Of a stretch of DNA of 64,000 nt, positions 55,701 to 63,900 are shown one piece after another. The stretch is from Oscillospiraceae bacterium (GTDB lineage: Bacteria; Bacillota; Clostridia; Oscillospirales; Oscillospiraceae), in contig JAFXTU010000050.1 in the NCBI GenBank assembly GCA_017535635.1, positions 1-64,000 of the forward strand, written 5' to 3'. Every line of letters starts with the position of its first letter. Positions within the stretch are counted from its first letter, which is position 1. The translations under genes were made by a program, and so were the position numbers. The notes under the pieces are model-generated. The model had not been told where the DNA came from, made no database searches, and saw only the letters and a program-made list of their open reading frames with translations.

Positions 55701-56378
55701 CTCCGGGACCAGGAGGGCGGTGTTCAGGACCCGGGGATCGAAATCCACCGAGGCCGTCACACTGGGGTCTACGGTGCCGATGTCGTGGGAGAAAACGTGG
55801 TATCCCTCGGCGCCGTCCACCAGGTCATAGTCGAAGATGCAGACCACCATATTGTATTCCCCGGGGGTCAGGTGGATCTCCCTCTGCTCCGGTTCCAGCC
55901 AGCCCAGGTGGGCCATCTCCTTCGGGTTCGTCTTCCCGCAGGAGGAGACCGCCAGGGCGTAGTAATCCCGCTGGGAGTCATAGGTGCTGTCCGGAGCGGG
56001 TCCCTCCAGCTTCCCGGCGGCCTCCACGGTAAAGGGGACCGCGGCGTCCACCTGCTCCTTCAGGTCGAAGGTCTGGTCCGTCCCGTCGGTGGTGACCGTT
56101 ACCTTCACCAGATAGGCGTTATTTCGGTCGGAGATCCAGTAGGTGTGCTCGCCCTCATAGACGTTCGTCAGGGTAAGGGAGCCGTCGGAGCCGGTGTTTC
56201 CCTTCTCCGTGGACATCCAGCCGTCGGAGGACTCCTCATAGACGAAGGCCCTGGCCAGGGTCACGTCAGTTCCCGCGCACAGCAGGGTCACGCGTCCGGC
56301 GGCGGCAAAGCCAGCCGTGGGCAAAAGCTGGACTGCCAGGACCAGGCTCAGCAGCCAGGAAAGGATCCGCTTCTTCAT
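46761..56378 (-). CDS. Giant S-layer-homology surface protein (3205 residues)
   Basis: One uninterrupted frame codes a cell-surface protein of about 340 kDa. The signal peptide is [20 protein letters not shown] with AGFAAAG as probable cleavage region. Most of the body is beta-rich and not recognisable. A fibronectin-III-like pair lies near residues 870-1050 ([39 protein letters not shown]), a Big2-like domain near 2845-2930, then a glutamate-proline tract (about 2935-2992). Three SLH repeats close the protein (about 3018-3195; [47 protein letters not shown]), which bind secondary cell wall polymer. The Glu-Pro tract is a likely wall-spanning spacer. Start ATG with AAGGAG 9 bases upstream. 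It stands alone. Adhesion is plausible; no enzymatic motif is seen. Confidence 0.93.
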   Translation of the reverse strand: MKKRILSWLLSLVLAVQLLPTAGFAAAGRVTLLCAGTDVTLARAFVYEESSDGWMSTEKGNTGSDGSLTLTNVYEGEHTYWISDRNNAYLVKVTVTTDGTDQTFDLKEQVDAAVPFTVEAAGKLEGPAPDSTYDSQRDYYALAVSSCGKTNPKEMAHLGWLEPEQREIHLTPGEYNMVVCIFDYDLVDGAEGYHVFSHDIGTVDPSVTASVDFDPRVLNTALLVPEGTQVLYGETLDLQAQVTDDVGYPVYSMGFQSGASADGYNRYTGRSSGYYSFSRWLWNSGTCSVGTENALGEAFPKAVESSGGLFLHTEKLPLGQDGYTVTGEALAGPCGDQALEYRSGSDSVNVNVTMAGTLVLEIPAPAGGYSFGVLDYNYTCYALADGEVRRLQSTVYNLTYTNGGTVVYLTPDLAAGTPLLAVTDDLQRDGQTCATYVTGTYDPSGTVLALSVPDGDCQSVAVSMTVDGEAIQDVSYSIAFPWAGTFFAPGWKSGVLLPPGDYALDPRMVEFKKEEIGTDEYNRKLYAYHYVEIGGEFTVGEAPVTLNYDYYTADLTETVTAEGPEDVYGVLTLWHGEEKAASLWSVFDNDHYHYDPALSALGMEVTDSQWGEFPQQAGTWQDWILPADAGTVSPELSGLTSLTAAPRRPVFGVEESVELELSALSSRGWRLAGLARSQGGGGGEPEFYPEGEGIPEGYEGEGSYREPEVGSYFPTLRYKLTSASTWTEAALDNWLRADLGILPAGEYIAELSFTAPEGVDLGVSSMLGTTCAFTVSGAAQIENRVSITAAAGGKDKASLTVSGLEGAVITVKADGETLAAATLPGNGRWTGEAPLTADGTHSFTVSSVLEGGTAAEAEATLTKTSTPPAGLTLSAEADYSAVKLSFTAPEGASRLFLYRGEALIAALSGSAAEYTDRDLEPEHEVSYSLWVLTGDTLAGTASASAVPLRRDTQAPILGSFAADAAVITDAAEAVTLSWSPAADDVALGGYRLLRRVGYAPWTTIYETEDLTQASYSYTDSSLPALRAGEGLVYALVAYDKAGNESSADAAGAQITIPRVSASLDLTLTLPNARYARNWLSRYGKLTLKSPSGRSYVKSVNQAGDSGTYAFPGLDSGDYTLTLSLNGTVVSSWEAALSYGSTLSVTAPALRRVKQPSATLSYAPDYGSGWAVDEAGFLTDGAGNSAFWWPEDVSFRRTSLYGEAEDGFFALEETKTLTSADFPAENGYTYTFPKGAPASPVLVSLEYTAEGSVPAGLMVVYRVYRNGSFLGSGDLTLDTEGKASLLLPEGSGYSLELNSYKTTLKGVTYAEKTVPAQGVADGSVISVQLGTYGTRTLYLDFSSTVLPEGVSLAGLTGYVDTWNSFTLDENGRAQISMLTYPGAEHVVHVNQRYLSDDCLASGVYLRMTGDTITSALPIIVYEEKSYALTFQNPCGESLEGVRVEFRDNYSTRTETLSDPEGDGVAVLELSGVNVSWMVRNQALGDNRRSALSQGKLERGGAVAIPVCVDRSLTVSAEELPEGWRWALYFFEDGDTGEILPKYIVDSETFWVSGRTEEGKTWAHRPVTVAAFPVPAEGTAAYLSLTQCRALLPEGCVQRAADLSAQSSLSFAAPAFGPVDLPERAEDRLIPDLLLFCRIGDTGLFSGTVSSNAAPQMEGAVYSFIRSSYFIEVRDEAGDPIDHAVLALFDRETHNNIQANRQKLGNGRYRLDVPFEGILPVISDSKNVILCAGYGDIFFGESARVGDMGLAGVYSFWTGQENAYIGPADYLQQELSVTLRGKIYQLAHNWGDLITNVKSVTPQGDGTLLVRLEQSGADNYESFIGLPSEAQNVTLNRQTAVLRAEEGVTGISLPQGNSNKHSITFTISQEALKEDHQLRAYILTPEGPQLQFITQIPYELFSYGLKREVSSREVLFRPVGTADKDGTTPAYRVTLPIYRPSGALWGADYSTPVTLPTGTVLLQNTPKPENYTMEQYREDYAGGTEGVWLSFETTDKDLDFLLALRVDGVPVEYDPMPQLPPQPGYRAADGLSGSSFSMGYGPAASPSVGKDFFENDYGWSPFLPYGTWDGEMENFWMSSAGLFYHALYNRNTGEGALFLPMAEPEHWPHVYEIEILFKYRDEGGEELILSFTDSVTVVKDAPVLEKWQYEHLNGTSSVTSIWYHEAIRSTEDYAYYQDHRLDWRFPGFLDWNNTNVFRFRARFDDPEGVARAYAAADLPEHCENQWFELSYNGDTGCFEGVGLLGDALNPPKDFCVVYELAALEPYENRPTLELDELFADREAAPAGEDSLPEGWTTQELPPENGWTLPETYEKWDLYFAALADLELTEEEIDSFTDENGRLYYPAVAIYDEAGEALYVQENYYNFAQAEEPELSYSLAVMNGEQYISEVSLGAGYDEETGVFIFTTDADDPTLLLPLPPELTGDELYPVAPSHTRARAHLVYEVIKLGKGIYKAGKQGAQMGKNGAQRVIKDASYVNTAVNKYLSEQAATKFGTTLEQSVDVLGKYASAETLWSAYGMLTEDMPDWFPDLPLSDQLDYMKFKTNSQFGFIGETLIGFTGIGTVGTFLFDHLWKNGKEAETEAMWEKIGKGYQRLNRRQQELQEYLRNPERGRPNYCIDPSGYVFEGTENNRLAGVTATVYRYTGSTAGWSFDSDGILAAGTPEDAKWEPWNSEYYGEGPNPNVSDGQGVYGWDVLVGAWKVVFEKEGCYTAESSVMNVPPAHTDVNISMVSIGGASVESAGANPEYAELRFDKPVRVEDVEALLLINGTPVTGLLTAVDASPAARGHKQASGDGDVAEGAMVARVFRAALEGASVGAPLFLSAAQGIRSYNGVVAEGFDLAVTVEVKADPITALSYTGSTGLMAPGDTRDLTAGLEITGTEGTLIWDSLTPELASVSPAGVMTALGTTGGGSAILQVSVEGSAVNAVIVIPVDAMEPEPVIPEPEPEPEPEPEPEPEPEPEPEPEPEPEPEPEPEPEPEPQPEPEPEPEPEPEDRDNEEDTTPETPQAPGKTEASSVPERPFTDVPETSWFHEAVYYCYDRGYFKGTSAEEFTPGDTMTRAMFAAVLHRIAGEPEAEGLNSFTDVADGQYYTDAVLWASSEGIIQGYGDGRFGPGDPVTREQMVVLFWRLSGKPEAEGAELSAFTDAGEIHDWARDAFAWAVSAGIVRGKGNGILDPKGDATRAEVAQIVMNYDTIMNAPQKRDRS
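47404..47576 (-). repeat. Glu-Pro coding hexamer repeat in the surface protein
   Basis: About 170 bases of imperfect hexamer (GAGCCC and GAACC-type codon pairs on the minus strand) code more than 20 Glu-Pro dipeptides with one Gln exception. Silent variation among the units shows it is maintained as protein. Copy number may vary between strains through slippage. Confidence 0.85.
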
Positions 56379-56439
56379 TCAAGTTCACTCCTTCGCAGTA
56401 AACATCCGCAGTCGTGGGAATGCGCCGGAAACACCGCCG

Positions 56440-56489
56440 GTTCGGGAGATAGACGCTATACTCCCACAATTATAATTTTACTCCCGAAC
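56440..56489 (-). promoter_or_regulatory. Putative promoter and operator region of the surface protein gene
   Basis: On the minus strand a TATAAT (in AAATTATAATTG, about 56468-56475) is flanked by two direct GGGAGTA words 20 bases apart (56459-56465 and 56479-56485 on the plus strand as TACTCCC). An outer inverted repeat of GTTCGGGAG (56440-56448) and CTCCCGAAC (56481-56489) surrounds them. No good -35 is visible, so activator dependence is possible. The rest of the 56379-56677 gap holds the promoter at 56570-56598 and nothing else recognisable. Confidence 0.5.
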
Positions 56490-56569
56490 AGAGGAGATGT
56501 CCCCCCCCAATCGGGCAGTTCCTGGAAAAAAGCAGAAAAAACGGCGGCGGGGATCTCCTCTCCCTGTCA

Positions 56570-56598
56570 TTGATTTCTCCCCGAATTCATAGTAAACT
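56570..56598 (+). promoter_or_regulatory. Sigma-A promoter of the 56678 gene pair
   Basis: TTGATT (56570-56575), 17-base spacer, TAAACT (56593-56598), about 80 bases upstream of the ATG. Confidence 0.6.
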
Positions 56599-56677
56599 TA
56601 GGTAACGGATCTCCCTGTCAGAAGCCTATCCGACGTGCCAGAGCGATCCGTATCTGACCTGAGGAGAAGACAGAGAA

Positions 56678-57109
56678 ATGAAGCATCAGATTCTTTTCGA
56701 TGAACCGATCGTATCCTTTGAGATCGTCACGCTGCAGATCAGCGGCATGCGCTATGTGAACGAATACGAGATCGTGATGAACGACGGCAAAGCTCAGGTC
56801 TCATGTTATGGGATCCGGTTTAAGAAGGATGAGGACAGGCGCGAGCTGGAACAGCGCGCCGAGTGCGGCGAAGAAACGGTGCTGGAGCTGCTGAACGACT
56901 GTAAGCTCCTGTCCTGGGACGGATTTCAAGGAAAGCATCCGAAGGGCGTCAAGGATGGCACGATGTTCACGCTGAAAGCGACCGTGAACGGGGACAGGAA
57001 GATCTATGCCGCCGGTTCGCAGAACTTCCCGAAGCATTACCGGGAGCTTACCGACGGCCTGCGCGGAATTTTGGAAAACGGAAAAGATCTTGGGAAAGGA
57101 GCAGTGTGA
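56678..57109 (+). CDS. Conserved-looking hypothetical protein, 143 residues
   Basis: I do not recognise this protein. It is soluble, acidic to neutral, mixed alpha/beta with alternating hydrophobic strands (ILFDEPIVSFEIVTLQISGM; YEIVMNDGKAQVSCYGIRF) followed by a helix (EDRRELEQRAECGEETVLELL) and a C-terminal part with FTLKATVNGDRKIYAAG. No cysteine pairs, membrane segments or catalytic motifs stand out. It has a good ribosome binding site (GAGGAG) and its own promoter. The next gene begins one base after its stop codon, so the two are probably coupled. Confidence 0.7.
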   Translation: MKHQILFDEPIVSFEIVTLQISGMRYVNEYEIVMNDGKAQVSCYGIRFKKDEDRRELEQRAECGEETVLELLNDCKLLSWDGFQGKHPKGVKDGTMFTLKATVNGDRKIYAAGSQNFPKHYRELTDGLRGILENGKDLGKGAV

Positions 57110-57110
57110 A

Positions 57111-57782
57111 ATGGATGACCTGAAGAGAAGCCCGCCGAGAGTGGAGAGCCAGCTTCGCCACGGCATTCTGGAAATGCCGGAGGCTGTTTACTCCGCCACC
57201 GGGATCGTCGTCAACGGAAGAAGACTGAAATCCTTTGTGTTTACCACCGATCTGGCCATCATCCGCAACTGCGACGCGGATGCCGTCTTTGCCGTCTACC
57301 CCTTCACGCCCCAGCAGGCGATCAGCGACGCCATCATCAAGGGCGCCTATGTGCCGGTCTTCGCCGGGGTGGGCGGCGGCACCACCAAGGGCCCCAGGAC
57401 CGTCGGGCTCGCCAAGGACGTGGAGAGCCAGGGAGCGATGGGCGTGATCCTCAACGCACCCATCACCAATCCGAACCTTCTGGCCGTTTCCGCCGCCGTG
57501 GACATCCCGGTCATCATCACGGTGGTCAGCGCAGCCACCGATATCGCCGCCCGGCTGGAAGCGGGAGCCTCCATTCTGAATGTGGCGGGCGGGCCGGAGA
57601 CTCCGAAGATCGTGCGGAAGATCCGGGATGAGTTCCCCGACGTTCCCATCATCGCCTCTGGCGGCAACGATAACGAGAAGATCCGGATCACCATCGAGGC
57701 CGGGGCCAACGCCATTACCTACACCCCTCCCACCACCGCGGAGCTGTTCAAGGGCCTCATGGCCAAATACCGGGAGATGTAG
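57111..57782 (+). CDS. Phosphate-binding TIM-barrel protein of unknown reaction
   Basis: A 223-residue protein. Repeating beta-alpha units with FVFTTDLAIIRNCDADAVFA, PVFAGVGGGTT, ILNAPITNPNLL, IPVIITVVS and VPIIASGGNDNEKIRIT suggest a (beta/alpha)8 barrel. The late IIASGGND...EAGANAITYTPPT resembles the standard phosphate-binding loops of barrel enzymes of the HisA/ThiE/KDPG-aldolase type. No catalytic residue can be named, and the precise family is unknown. Start ATG 57111 has GAAAGGAG 8 bases upstream; the frame runs further upstream but overlaps the preceding gene. It is convergent with the second glycyl radical enzyme. Confidence 0.72.
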   Translation: MDDLKRSPPRVESQLRHGILEMPEAVYSATGIVVNGRRLKSFVFTTDLAIIRNCDADAVFAVYPFTPQQAISDAIIKGAYVPVFAGVGGGTTKGPRTVGLAKDVESQGAMGVILNAPITNPNLLAVSAAVDIPVIITVVSAATDIAARLEAGASILNVAGGPETPKIVRKIRDEFPDVPIIASGGNDNEKIRITIEAGANAITYTPPTTAELFKGLMAKYREM

Positions 57783-57805
57783 GGAGAGTATTCCCTGATG
57801 TAATA

Positions 57806-57854
57806 ATCGCGGCTTCTGATCGACAGAAGCCGCGATCCTCATTCTGTTTTTTTT
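57806..57854 (+). terminator. Terminator after the TIM-barrel gene
   Basis: Perfect 13-bp stem (57806-57818 with 57824-57836), loop ATCGA, and a run of eight T at 57847-57854. Confidence 0.75.
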
Positions 57855-57857
57855 GTA

Positions 57858-60302
57858 TTACAGGCCGTTCTCCGTCCGGGAGATCAGGTCGTTCTGGCAG
57901 TCCGTGCTCAGCTCCACAAAGTAGGCGCTGTAGCCCGCGATCCGCACGATCAGGTCCTTGTACTCCTTCGGTGCCTTCTGGGCGGAGCGCAGCACGTCCG
58001 CCGAGACCACGTTGTACTGCACCTCCATGCCGCCGTCGGCGAAGTAGGCGCAGGTCATCTCCCGCAGCTTGTCGACGCCGTCCTGCCCGCTGAGGGCCGA
58101 GGGATGGATCTTCAGGTTCACCGCCAGCCCGTCCATGTACCGGGTGTGGTCGTAGCAGACGGAGGACTCGAACACCGCCGTGGGACCGTTCCGGTCGCGG
58201 CCCTGCGCCGGGGAAGCCGCGTCGGCGATGGGCTCGCCCGTCTTCCGCCCGTCGGGGGTGGCCCAGGTGTTGTAGCCCTGAGTCACGTGGTCGGATGCGC
58301 CGTACATGCCCGCCTTGTAGTTGTCGGTGCGGGTGCAGCAGCATTTTTTGCAGGCGTTGTAATAGGTGTCGGCGATCCACTTCATCTCCATGTCCGCGTA
58401 GGGATCGCCGTTGCCGTAGTGGGGGACCTCGCTCATGATCCGCTGGCGCAGGATCTCGTAGCCCTCCCAGTTGGCCATCACCGCGTCGTAGAGCTCCCGG
58501 GTGGTGCAGAGCTTCTTGTCGAAGCACATGTACTTGATGGCGGTCAGGCAGTCGGCGATGGTGGCCAGACCCGTGGCCGTGCCGCCGTAGGAGTTGTACT
58601 TGCAGCCGCCCCAGGTGCAGTCCAGGCCGGACTCCATGCAGCCCTCCATGCTGATGGAGATCAGGACCTCCGTGCCGTGGTACTGATGCAATAGCTCCGT
58701 GTAGTTGTCGATGGAGACCTGGAGCGTGATGAGGTAGTCCACCATCTTTCTCATGGCCTCCCGGACCTCTTCAATGGAGTTCATCTCATACAGGAAGCCG
58801 GTGTGCAGGCGGCTCTGGGCGCCGTTGAAGGGATTGCGGCCGTCGTTGATGGCCATGTCGAAGACGACGCCGTAGTTCAGGCTGGAATAGGGGGCGGTGT
58901 TGCCGTTGGAGCAGGGATACTCCATGCCGGGGCCCACGATCTCCTGGCAGCCCAGGATGGCGTATTGCCTGGCGTCCTCCAGGGTGAAGCCGTTCTCCCG
59001 CATCAGGCCGGGAATGATCACGTCGTCGTTCTGGAAGAGGGGCAGGCCGCCCACCAGCTTCGTGGTCTCGATGGCCAGCTCCCACAGCTCCCTGGGCGTG
59101 GTTTTGCACACGCGCATGGAGATGGTGGGGTCGTGGAGCTTCAGCCGGGCGATGGACTCCAGCACCATGTAGCTGACGGGATTGGTGGCGTCGCTCCCGT
59201 CGCGGTTCTGCCCGCCGATGGTGGTGTGCTGATAGCTGTTGGCGCCGATCATGTGGACCAGGAGCTGGGGACCCCCGCCGTAAAGGTTGTTGACCTTCAG
59301 GAAGTAGGCGTCCACGATCTCCTGGGCCTGATCCTCGGTGAGAAGGCCGTTTTCCACATCGTGCTGATACTGGGCGTAGGTGAACTGGTCGAAGCGGCCG
59401 ATGGAAAAGGCCACGCAGTTGTTGGCGTACATCAGCAGCGTATACATCAGGGACGCCTGGCAGGCCTCCCAGAAAGTACGCGCCGGATTCTCCGAGATCC
59501 AGTACAGGCTGTCGGCCATCTTCTCCAGTTCCGCCCTGCGCCTGGGATCGGAAGCTTCCTTCGCCTTGGCCAGCACCGCGTCGCCGTAGCGGCGAATGTA
59601 GGTGGTGCAGGCGTCGCAGTTGATGACCACGGCGGAGTAGAACAGGTATCTCCGGGAGTCGTCGCCCATGATGTTTCCGTAGTGGGCGTCCAGCCAGTCC
59701 TGCGCCTGCTTCCGGATGGCGCCGTAGCCCACGTTGATGATCTTGTGGTGTCCGGCGATCAGGTGTCCGGGGCGGCAGCCGATCAGGTGCTTCATGAAGA
59801 CGCTGTGCTTGGTGGCGCCCAGCTCCTTCAGCTCCTCCAGCCCCTCGGGGGCCCAGCCGTCGCCGCAGCAGTCGAAGGTGCGGCCCTGCCAGAAATCCTG
59901 GATGCTGCGGATGTTCTCCACGTCCTCGGGCGAGGCGCAGAGCCGCAGGTCCTCGGTCTCGGGATTGTGGTACAGACCGTCCTCCCCCAGGGTCCACTCG
60001 CCCTTGTCGATGCCCTCGATGATGAAGCCCAGGCCCTCATTGGCCTCCGGGTGATGGACGTGGCTGCTCTCGTAGCGGCCCCGGTTTCCCACGAGGACGT
60101 CGTCGTCCTCCACCCGCAGCGTCAGGCGCTCGGCCAGATACTTGAGCTGGCGGGCGCTCTGGATGATGGGGATGGTGTTGAGGTCCTTTTTGCGGGCCTC
60201 CGTCGCCAGCATGGCATGCTCGGAGTCCAGCCGGATCACACGGTCCCGGATGGCCTCCCGCTGGCGCAGGATGCGGGGGGTAATGGCTTTGAACGGATAC
60301 AT
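57858..60302 (-). CDS. Glycyl radical enzyme of unknown substrate (enzyme 2), no adjacent activase
   Basis: An 814-residue pyruvate formate-lyase superfamily enzyme. The radical glycine is G790 in RIAGYSAYF and the active-site cysteine is C452 in AILGCQEIVGPGMEYP. The usual CVE loop reads CQE here: the glutamate is kept but its neighbour is a glutamine. The segment after it (GPGMEYPCSNGN) differs from enzyme 1, and so do the N-terminal 100 residues (SSHVHHPEANEGLGF). It is therefore a different subfamily; decarboxylase or dehydratase chemistry cannot be chosen. A good ribosome binding site GGAGGAA is 9 bases upstream of ATG. No activase lies next to it. A 120-base leader with a GCCGGTCC/GGACCGGC hairpin and no clear promoter precedes it. 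Confidence 0.92.
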   Translation of the reverse strand: MYPFKAITPRILRQREAIRDRVIRLDSEHAMLATEARKKDLNTIPIIQSARQLKYLAERLTLRVEDDDVLVGNRGRYESSHVHHPEANEGLGFIIEGIDKGEWTLGEDGLYHNPETEDLRLCASPEDVENIRSIQDFWQGRTFDCCGDGWAPEGLEELKELGATKHSVFMKHLIGCRPGHLIAGHHKIINVGYGAIRKQAQDWLDAHYGNIMGDDSRRYLFYSAVVINCDACTTYIRRYGDAVLAKAKEASDPRRRAELEKMADSLYWISENPARTFWEACQASLMYTLLMYANNCVAFSIGRFDQFTYAQYQHDVENGLLTEDQAQEIVDAYFLKVNNLYGGGPQLLVHMIGANSYQHTTIGGQNRDGSDATNPVSYMVLESIARLKLHDPTISMRVCKTTPRELWELAIETTKLVGGLPLFQNDDVIIPGLMRENGFTLEDARQYAILGCQEIVGPGMEYPCSNGNTAPYSSLNYGVVFDMAINDGRNPFNGAQSRLHTGFLYEMNSIEEVREAMRKMVDYLITLQVSIDNYTELLHQYHGTEVLISISMEGCMESGLDCTWGGCKYNSYGGTATGLATIADCLTAIKYMCFDKKLCTTRELYDAVMANWEGYEILRQRIMSEVPHYGNGDPYADMEMKWIADTYYNACKKCCCTRTDNYKAGMYGASDHVTQGYNTWATPDGRKTGEPIADAASPAQGRDRNGPTAVFESSVCYDHTRYMDGLAVNLKIHPSALSGQDGVDKLREMTCAYFADGGMEVQYNVVSADVLRSAQKAPKEYKDLIVRIAGYSAYFVELSTDCQNDLISRTENGL

Positions 60303-60422
60303 TCCAGTCTTCCTCCTTTTTTGCGTCCGCCGGTCCGTCCGAAGGACCGGCGCGGTCGGGTCCGGTCTTGTTGTCAGCGCGTCAAAAAAGCATCCTGTGT
60401 CCGCCGCCTTTTTGCGAGCGCA

Positions 60423-60821
60423 TCACTTGCTCCAATCTTCGCACTTCGATCCCTGAACTCTTGAAAACTCCTGTAGATTGTTGGTGGCAACGGTATAGCT
60501 CAAAGAACGAGCATGCGCTGCGATCATCGTATCCCTGTCGCTGATCCGCAGACGCCTCATTTCCAGGTCTCCGAAAATATCTCCAAAATGTCGGGCAGCT
60601 GCCGTATCAAAATCAAGAACGGGAATTCCCGAAAGGAACTGATACACGCCCAATCTGGTCCAAAAAGGGTCCCGGCTCTTCCTGATGCCGTATTCCAGCT
60701 CGCCCAGCGTGACCACGGAGATGCACAAGTCCTTCCCGACGTGCTCCTCCAATCGGCTCATGATCGGCGAGTCCGGGTGCCGCATTGCCATGATGACTGC
60801 GTTGGTGTCAAGCATATGCAT
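60423..60821 (-). CDS. PIN-domain ribonuclease toxin (VapC-like)
   Basis: A 132-residue PIN-domain protein. The acidic active-site pattern is present: LDTNAVIMA near the start, TLGELEYGI (glutamate) at about 40, and ISDRDTMIAAHARSLSYTVATNN near 95-115. VapC toxins cut RNA, often tRNA, in the cytoplasm. Start ATG 60821 overlaps the stop of the upstream small frame (TGATG), the usual toxin-antitoxin coupling; a second ATG two codons on is an alternative. It is downstream of purL on the same strand and upstream of the second glycyl radical enzyme. Confidence 0.87.
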   Translation of the reverse strand: MHMLDTNAVIMAMRHPDSPIMSRLEEHVGKDLCISVVTLGELEYGIRKSRDPFWTRLGVYQFLSGIPVLDFDTAAARHFGDIFGDLEMRRLRISDRDTMIAAHARSLSYTVATNNLQEFSRVQGSKCEDWSK

Positions 60822-60940
60822 CACAGCTTCTCCCGGGTCGCAGGGATTTCCTCCGGCATGCCGTCCGCCATGAAGTCCTCCGGGATCATAGCGGCGCCCC
60901 GCCTCAAGGTGTCGGCAAGAGAGGATCGGGGCGTCAGCAT
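60821..60940 (-). pseudogene. Stub of a VapB-like antitoxin
   Basis: An in-frame segment of 39 codons (MLTPRSSLADTLRRGAAMIP, then EDF...EEIPATREKL) ends in the TGA that overlaps the toxin start. SLADTLRRG resembles the toxin-binding tail of small antitoxins. Upstream in the same frame there is no ATG, GTG or TTG before a stop inside purL, and the normal DNA-binding N-terminus (40-50 residues) is missing. It is either a truncated remnant or a toxin-neutralising peptide without DNA-binding. Too short for routine gene finders. Confidence 0.5.
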
Positions 60941-60980
60941 AAGGGTGTCGCCGATTATGTGGGTCCCAAAGCAATTCCAA

Positions 60981-63900
60981 TTACCGGAAGTACTTCACCG
61001 CTGCCTCAAACATGCGGATATCGTAGCTGCCGGGGACGTTGCGGTAGAGGTCCTTCCCAATGCGCTCGCTGTGGCCCATCTTGCCGAAGACCCGCCCGTC
61101 CGGGGAGGTGATGCCCTCCACGGCCCAGGCGCTGCCGTTGGGGTTGAAGGCGGTGTCCATGCTGGCCCTGCCCTCCAGGTCCACGTACTGGGTGGCGATC
61201 TGCCCCTTTTCCGCCAGTTCGGAAAGCAGCGCCTCCGAGGCCAGGAATCTTCCCTCCCCGTGGGAGATGGGGACGGTGAAGATATCCCCCACATTCGTAA
61301 GGCTCAGCCAGGGGGAACGGTTGGAGGCCACCCGGGTCCGCACCAGCATGGACTGGTGCCGCCCAATGCGGTTGAAGGTGAGGGTGGGGCAAGCTTCATC
61401 CGTGTCGATGATCTTCCCGTAGGGCACCAGCCCCAGCTTCACCAGGGCCTGGAAGCCGTTGCAGATGCCGGCCATGAGGCCGTCCCGCGCCTCCAGCAGC
61501 TCCGTCACCAGCGCCTTCACCTCCGGGTTCCGGAAGAAGGCGGTGATGAACTTGGCGCTGCCCTCCGGCTCGTCGCCCCCGGAGAAGCCTCCGGGGATCA
61601 TCACGAGCTGGGCGTTTTTCAGGGAGGAGGCGAACTTCTCCGCGCTCTCCGCCACGGCCTGGGGCGTCAGGTTGCGGATGACAATGATCTCCGTCTCCGC
61701 CCCCGCTTCCAGCAGGGCCCGCTGGGTGTCGTACTCGCAGTTGGTGCCGGGGAAGACGGGGAGGAGGGCCAGGGGCTTTGCCTTTTTCACCGCCGGGGCG
61801 GGGTATCCCGCCGCCGGGAAGGACAGAGTCTTTGCCTCTGCGGTTTCCTCCGTCCGGGTGGGGTAGACCCCCTCCAGGACGCTTTCGCTCAGCTTCAGCA
61901 GCTCGTCGATGGTCTCCTTTTCCGTCCCCAGGTCGATCACCGGCTCCGGGGTGGTCTCTCCCAGGCGCAGGACGCCGGGAAGGGCGACCTCCTCCGTCAG
62001 CTCAGCGATGATCATGCCATATAAATCAGGGTTATAGAATTCTTCTCCCAGCGCCGCCGAGGCCCGGAAGCCGATCCGGTTGCCGAAGCTCATTTTCATG
62101 AGCCCCTCGGCCACCCCGTGTTCCACGGCCCAGGCGGCCCTGACCTTTCCGGCCTGATGAAGCCGGCCAAAGGCGTCCCAGCTCTCCCGAAGGCTTTCGC
62201 CGCCCTCCTTGGCGGGCCCGAAGAGATACACCGGGTGGCCCGGAGCCTTGAATTCGGGAGAGAGCAGCTCCCCGGCCCGGATGTGGGCGATGGCGAAGCT
62301 GATGAGGGTGGGGGGCACGTCCAGATCCAGGAAGGAGCCGGACATGGAGTCCTTGCCGCCGATGGCGGCGGCGGTGAAGTCCATCTGGGCCTTCAGCGCG
62401 CCCAGGAGGGCAGAGAAGGGCTTCCCCCAGCGCTCCGGCTCGCTGCGCAGCTTTTCAAAGAACTCCTGTAAGGTCAGGTAGGCTTTTTTGTAGTCCGCCC
62501 CGGCGGCGACCAGCTTGGCAAGGGAGGTGGTCACCGAGCTGTAGGCTCCCTCAAAGGGGTCCGCGCTCATCTTCTCCGGGTCCAGGGCCCAGGAGAAGAC
62601 GCTGCCGGTGTCGGTGTGCTCACCGGGGAGGACCGGCAGCAGGGCCGCCATGACCTGACTGGGGGTCCGCTGGGTGAGCCCGCCGAAGGGCATCAGCATC
62701 GTCCCCGCCCCGATGGTGGAGTCGAAGCGCTCCGTGAGGCCCCGGCGGGAGGCAGTCTCCAGGCTTCCCGCCATCTCCCGGAGGGAGGCAAAGGGGGCCT
62801 TTTTATTGCCGCCGGACGCCTTCACGGCCACAGAGGCGTGCTTAGACGCCCCATTCGTGTCCAGGAAAGCCCGGCTCAGGTCGGCGATGACCTTCCCCTT
62901 CCAGCGCATCACCATGCGCTTTTCCTCCGTGACCACCGCCACCCGGTAGGCTTCCAGGTTCTCCGCCTCTGCGGCGGCGATGAAGGCTCCTTCATTTTCC
63001 GGGGCCACCACCACGGCCATGCGCTCCTGGCTCTCGGAAATGGCCAGCTCCGTGCCGTCCAGGCCCTCGTACTTCTTCCGCACGGCGTCCAGCTCGATCA
63101 TAAGCCCGTCGGCCAGCTCGCCCACGGCCACGCTGACGCCTCCGGCGCCGAAGTCGTTGCAGCGCTTGATGAGCTTCGTCACCTCGCCCTTCCGGAAGAG
63201 GCGCTGGATCTTCCGCTCCTCCGGGGCGTTGCCCTTCTGCACCTCGCTGGCCATGGTGGTGAGGCTCTTCATGTCGTGGCTCTTGCTGGAGCCGGTGGCC
63301 CCGCCGATGCCGTCCCGGCCGGTGCGCCCGCCCAGGAGGATGATCACGTCGCCGGGCTCCGGCCGCTCCCTGACCACGTTCTCCGCCTTCACGGCGGCCA
63401 CCACGGCCCCGCACTCCAGGCGCTTGGCGATGTAGCCGGGGTGGTAGACCTCCGCCACATGGCCGGTGGCCAGGCCGATCTGGTTGCCGTAGGAGGAATA
63501 GCCCGCAGCGGCAGTCTGCGCCAGCTTCCGCTGGGGCAGCTTGCCGGGGGTGGTGTCCTTCAGGGAGACCCGGGGGTCCCCGCCGCCGGTGACCCGCATG
63601 GCCTGGTGGACGTAAGCCCTGCCGGAGAGGGGGTCCCGGATGCAGCCGCCGATGCAGGTGGCCGCGCCGCCGAAGGGCTCGATCTCCGTGGGGTGGTTGT
63701 GGGTCTCGTTCTTGAACATGAGGAGCCAGTCCTCCGTCTTCCCGTCCACCTGGGCGGGCACGTGGATGGAGCAGGCGTTGATCTCCTCGCTCTCGTCCAG
63801 CTCGGGAAGCAGCCCCCGCTTTTTCAGGGCTTTCGCGCCGATGGTGGCAATGTCCATGAGGGTCCGGGGCCTGAGGGCGGCCTTCTCCGGGCCGTAGACC

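Noticed and set aside
49722..56573. A 2283-codon open frame on the plus strand, antisense to the surface protein
   Set aside because: It exactly mirrors the surface protein gene, has no ribosome binding site or conserved motif, and its composition (Gly, Val, Arg, Leu, Pro) is that expected from a high-GC third codon position read backwards.
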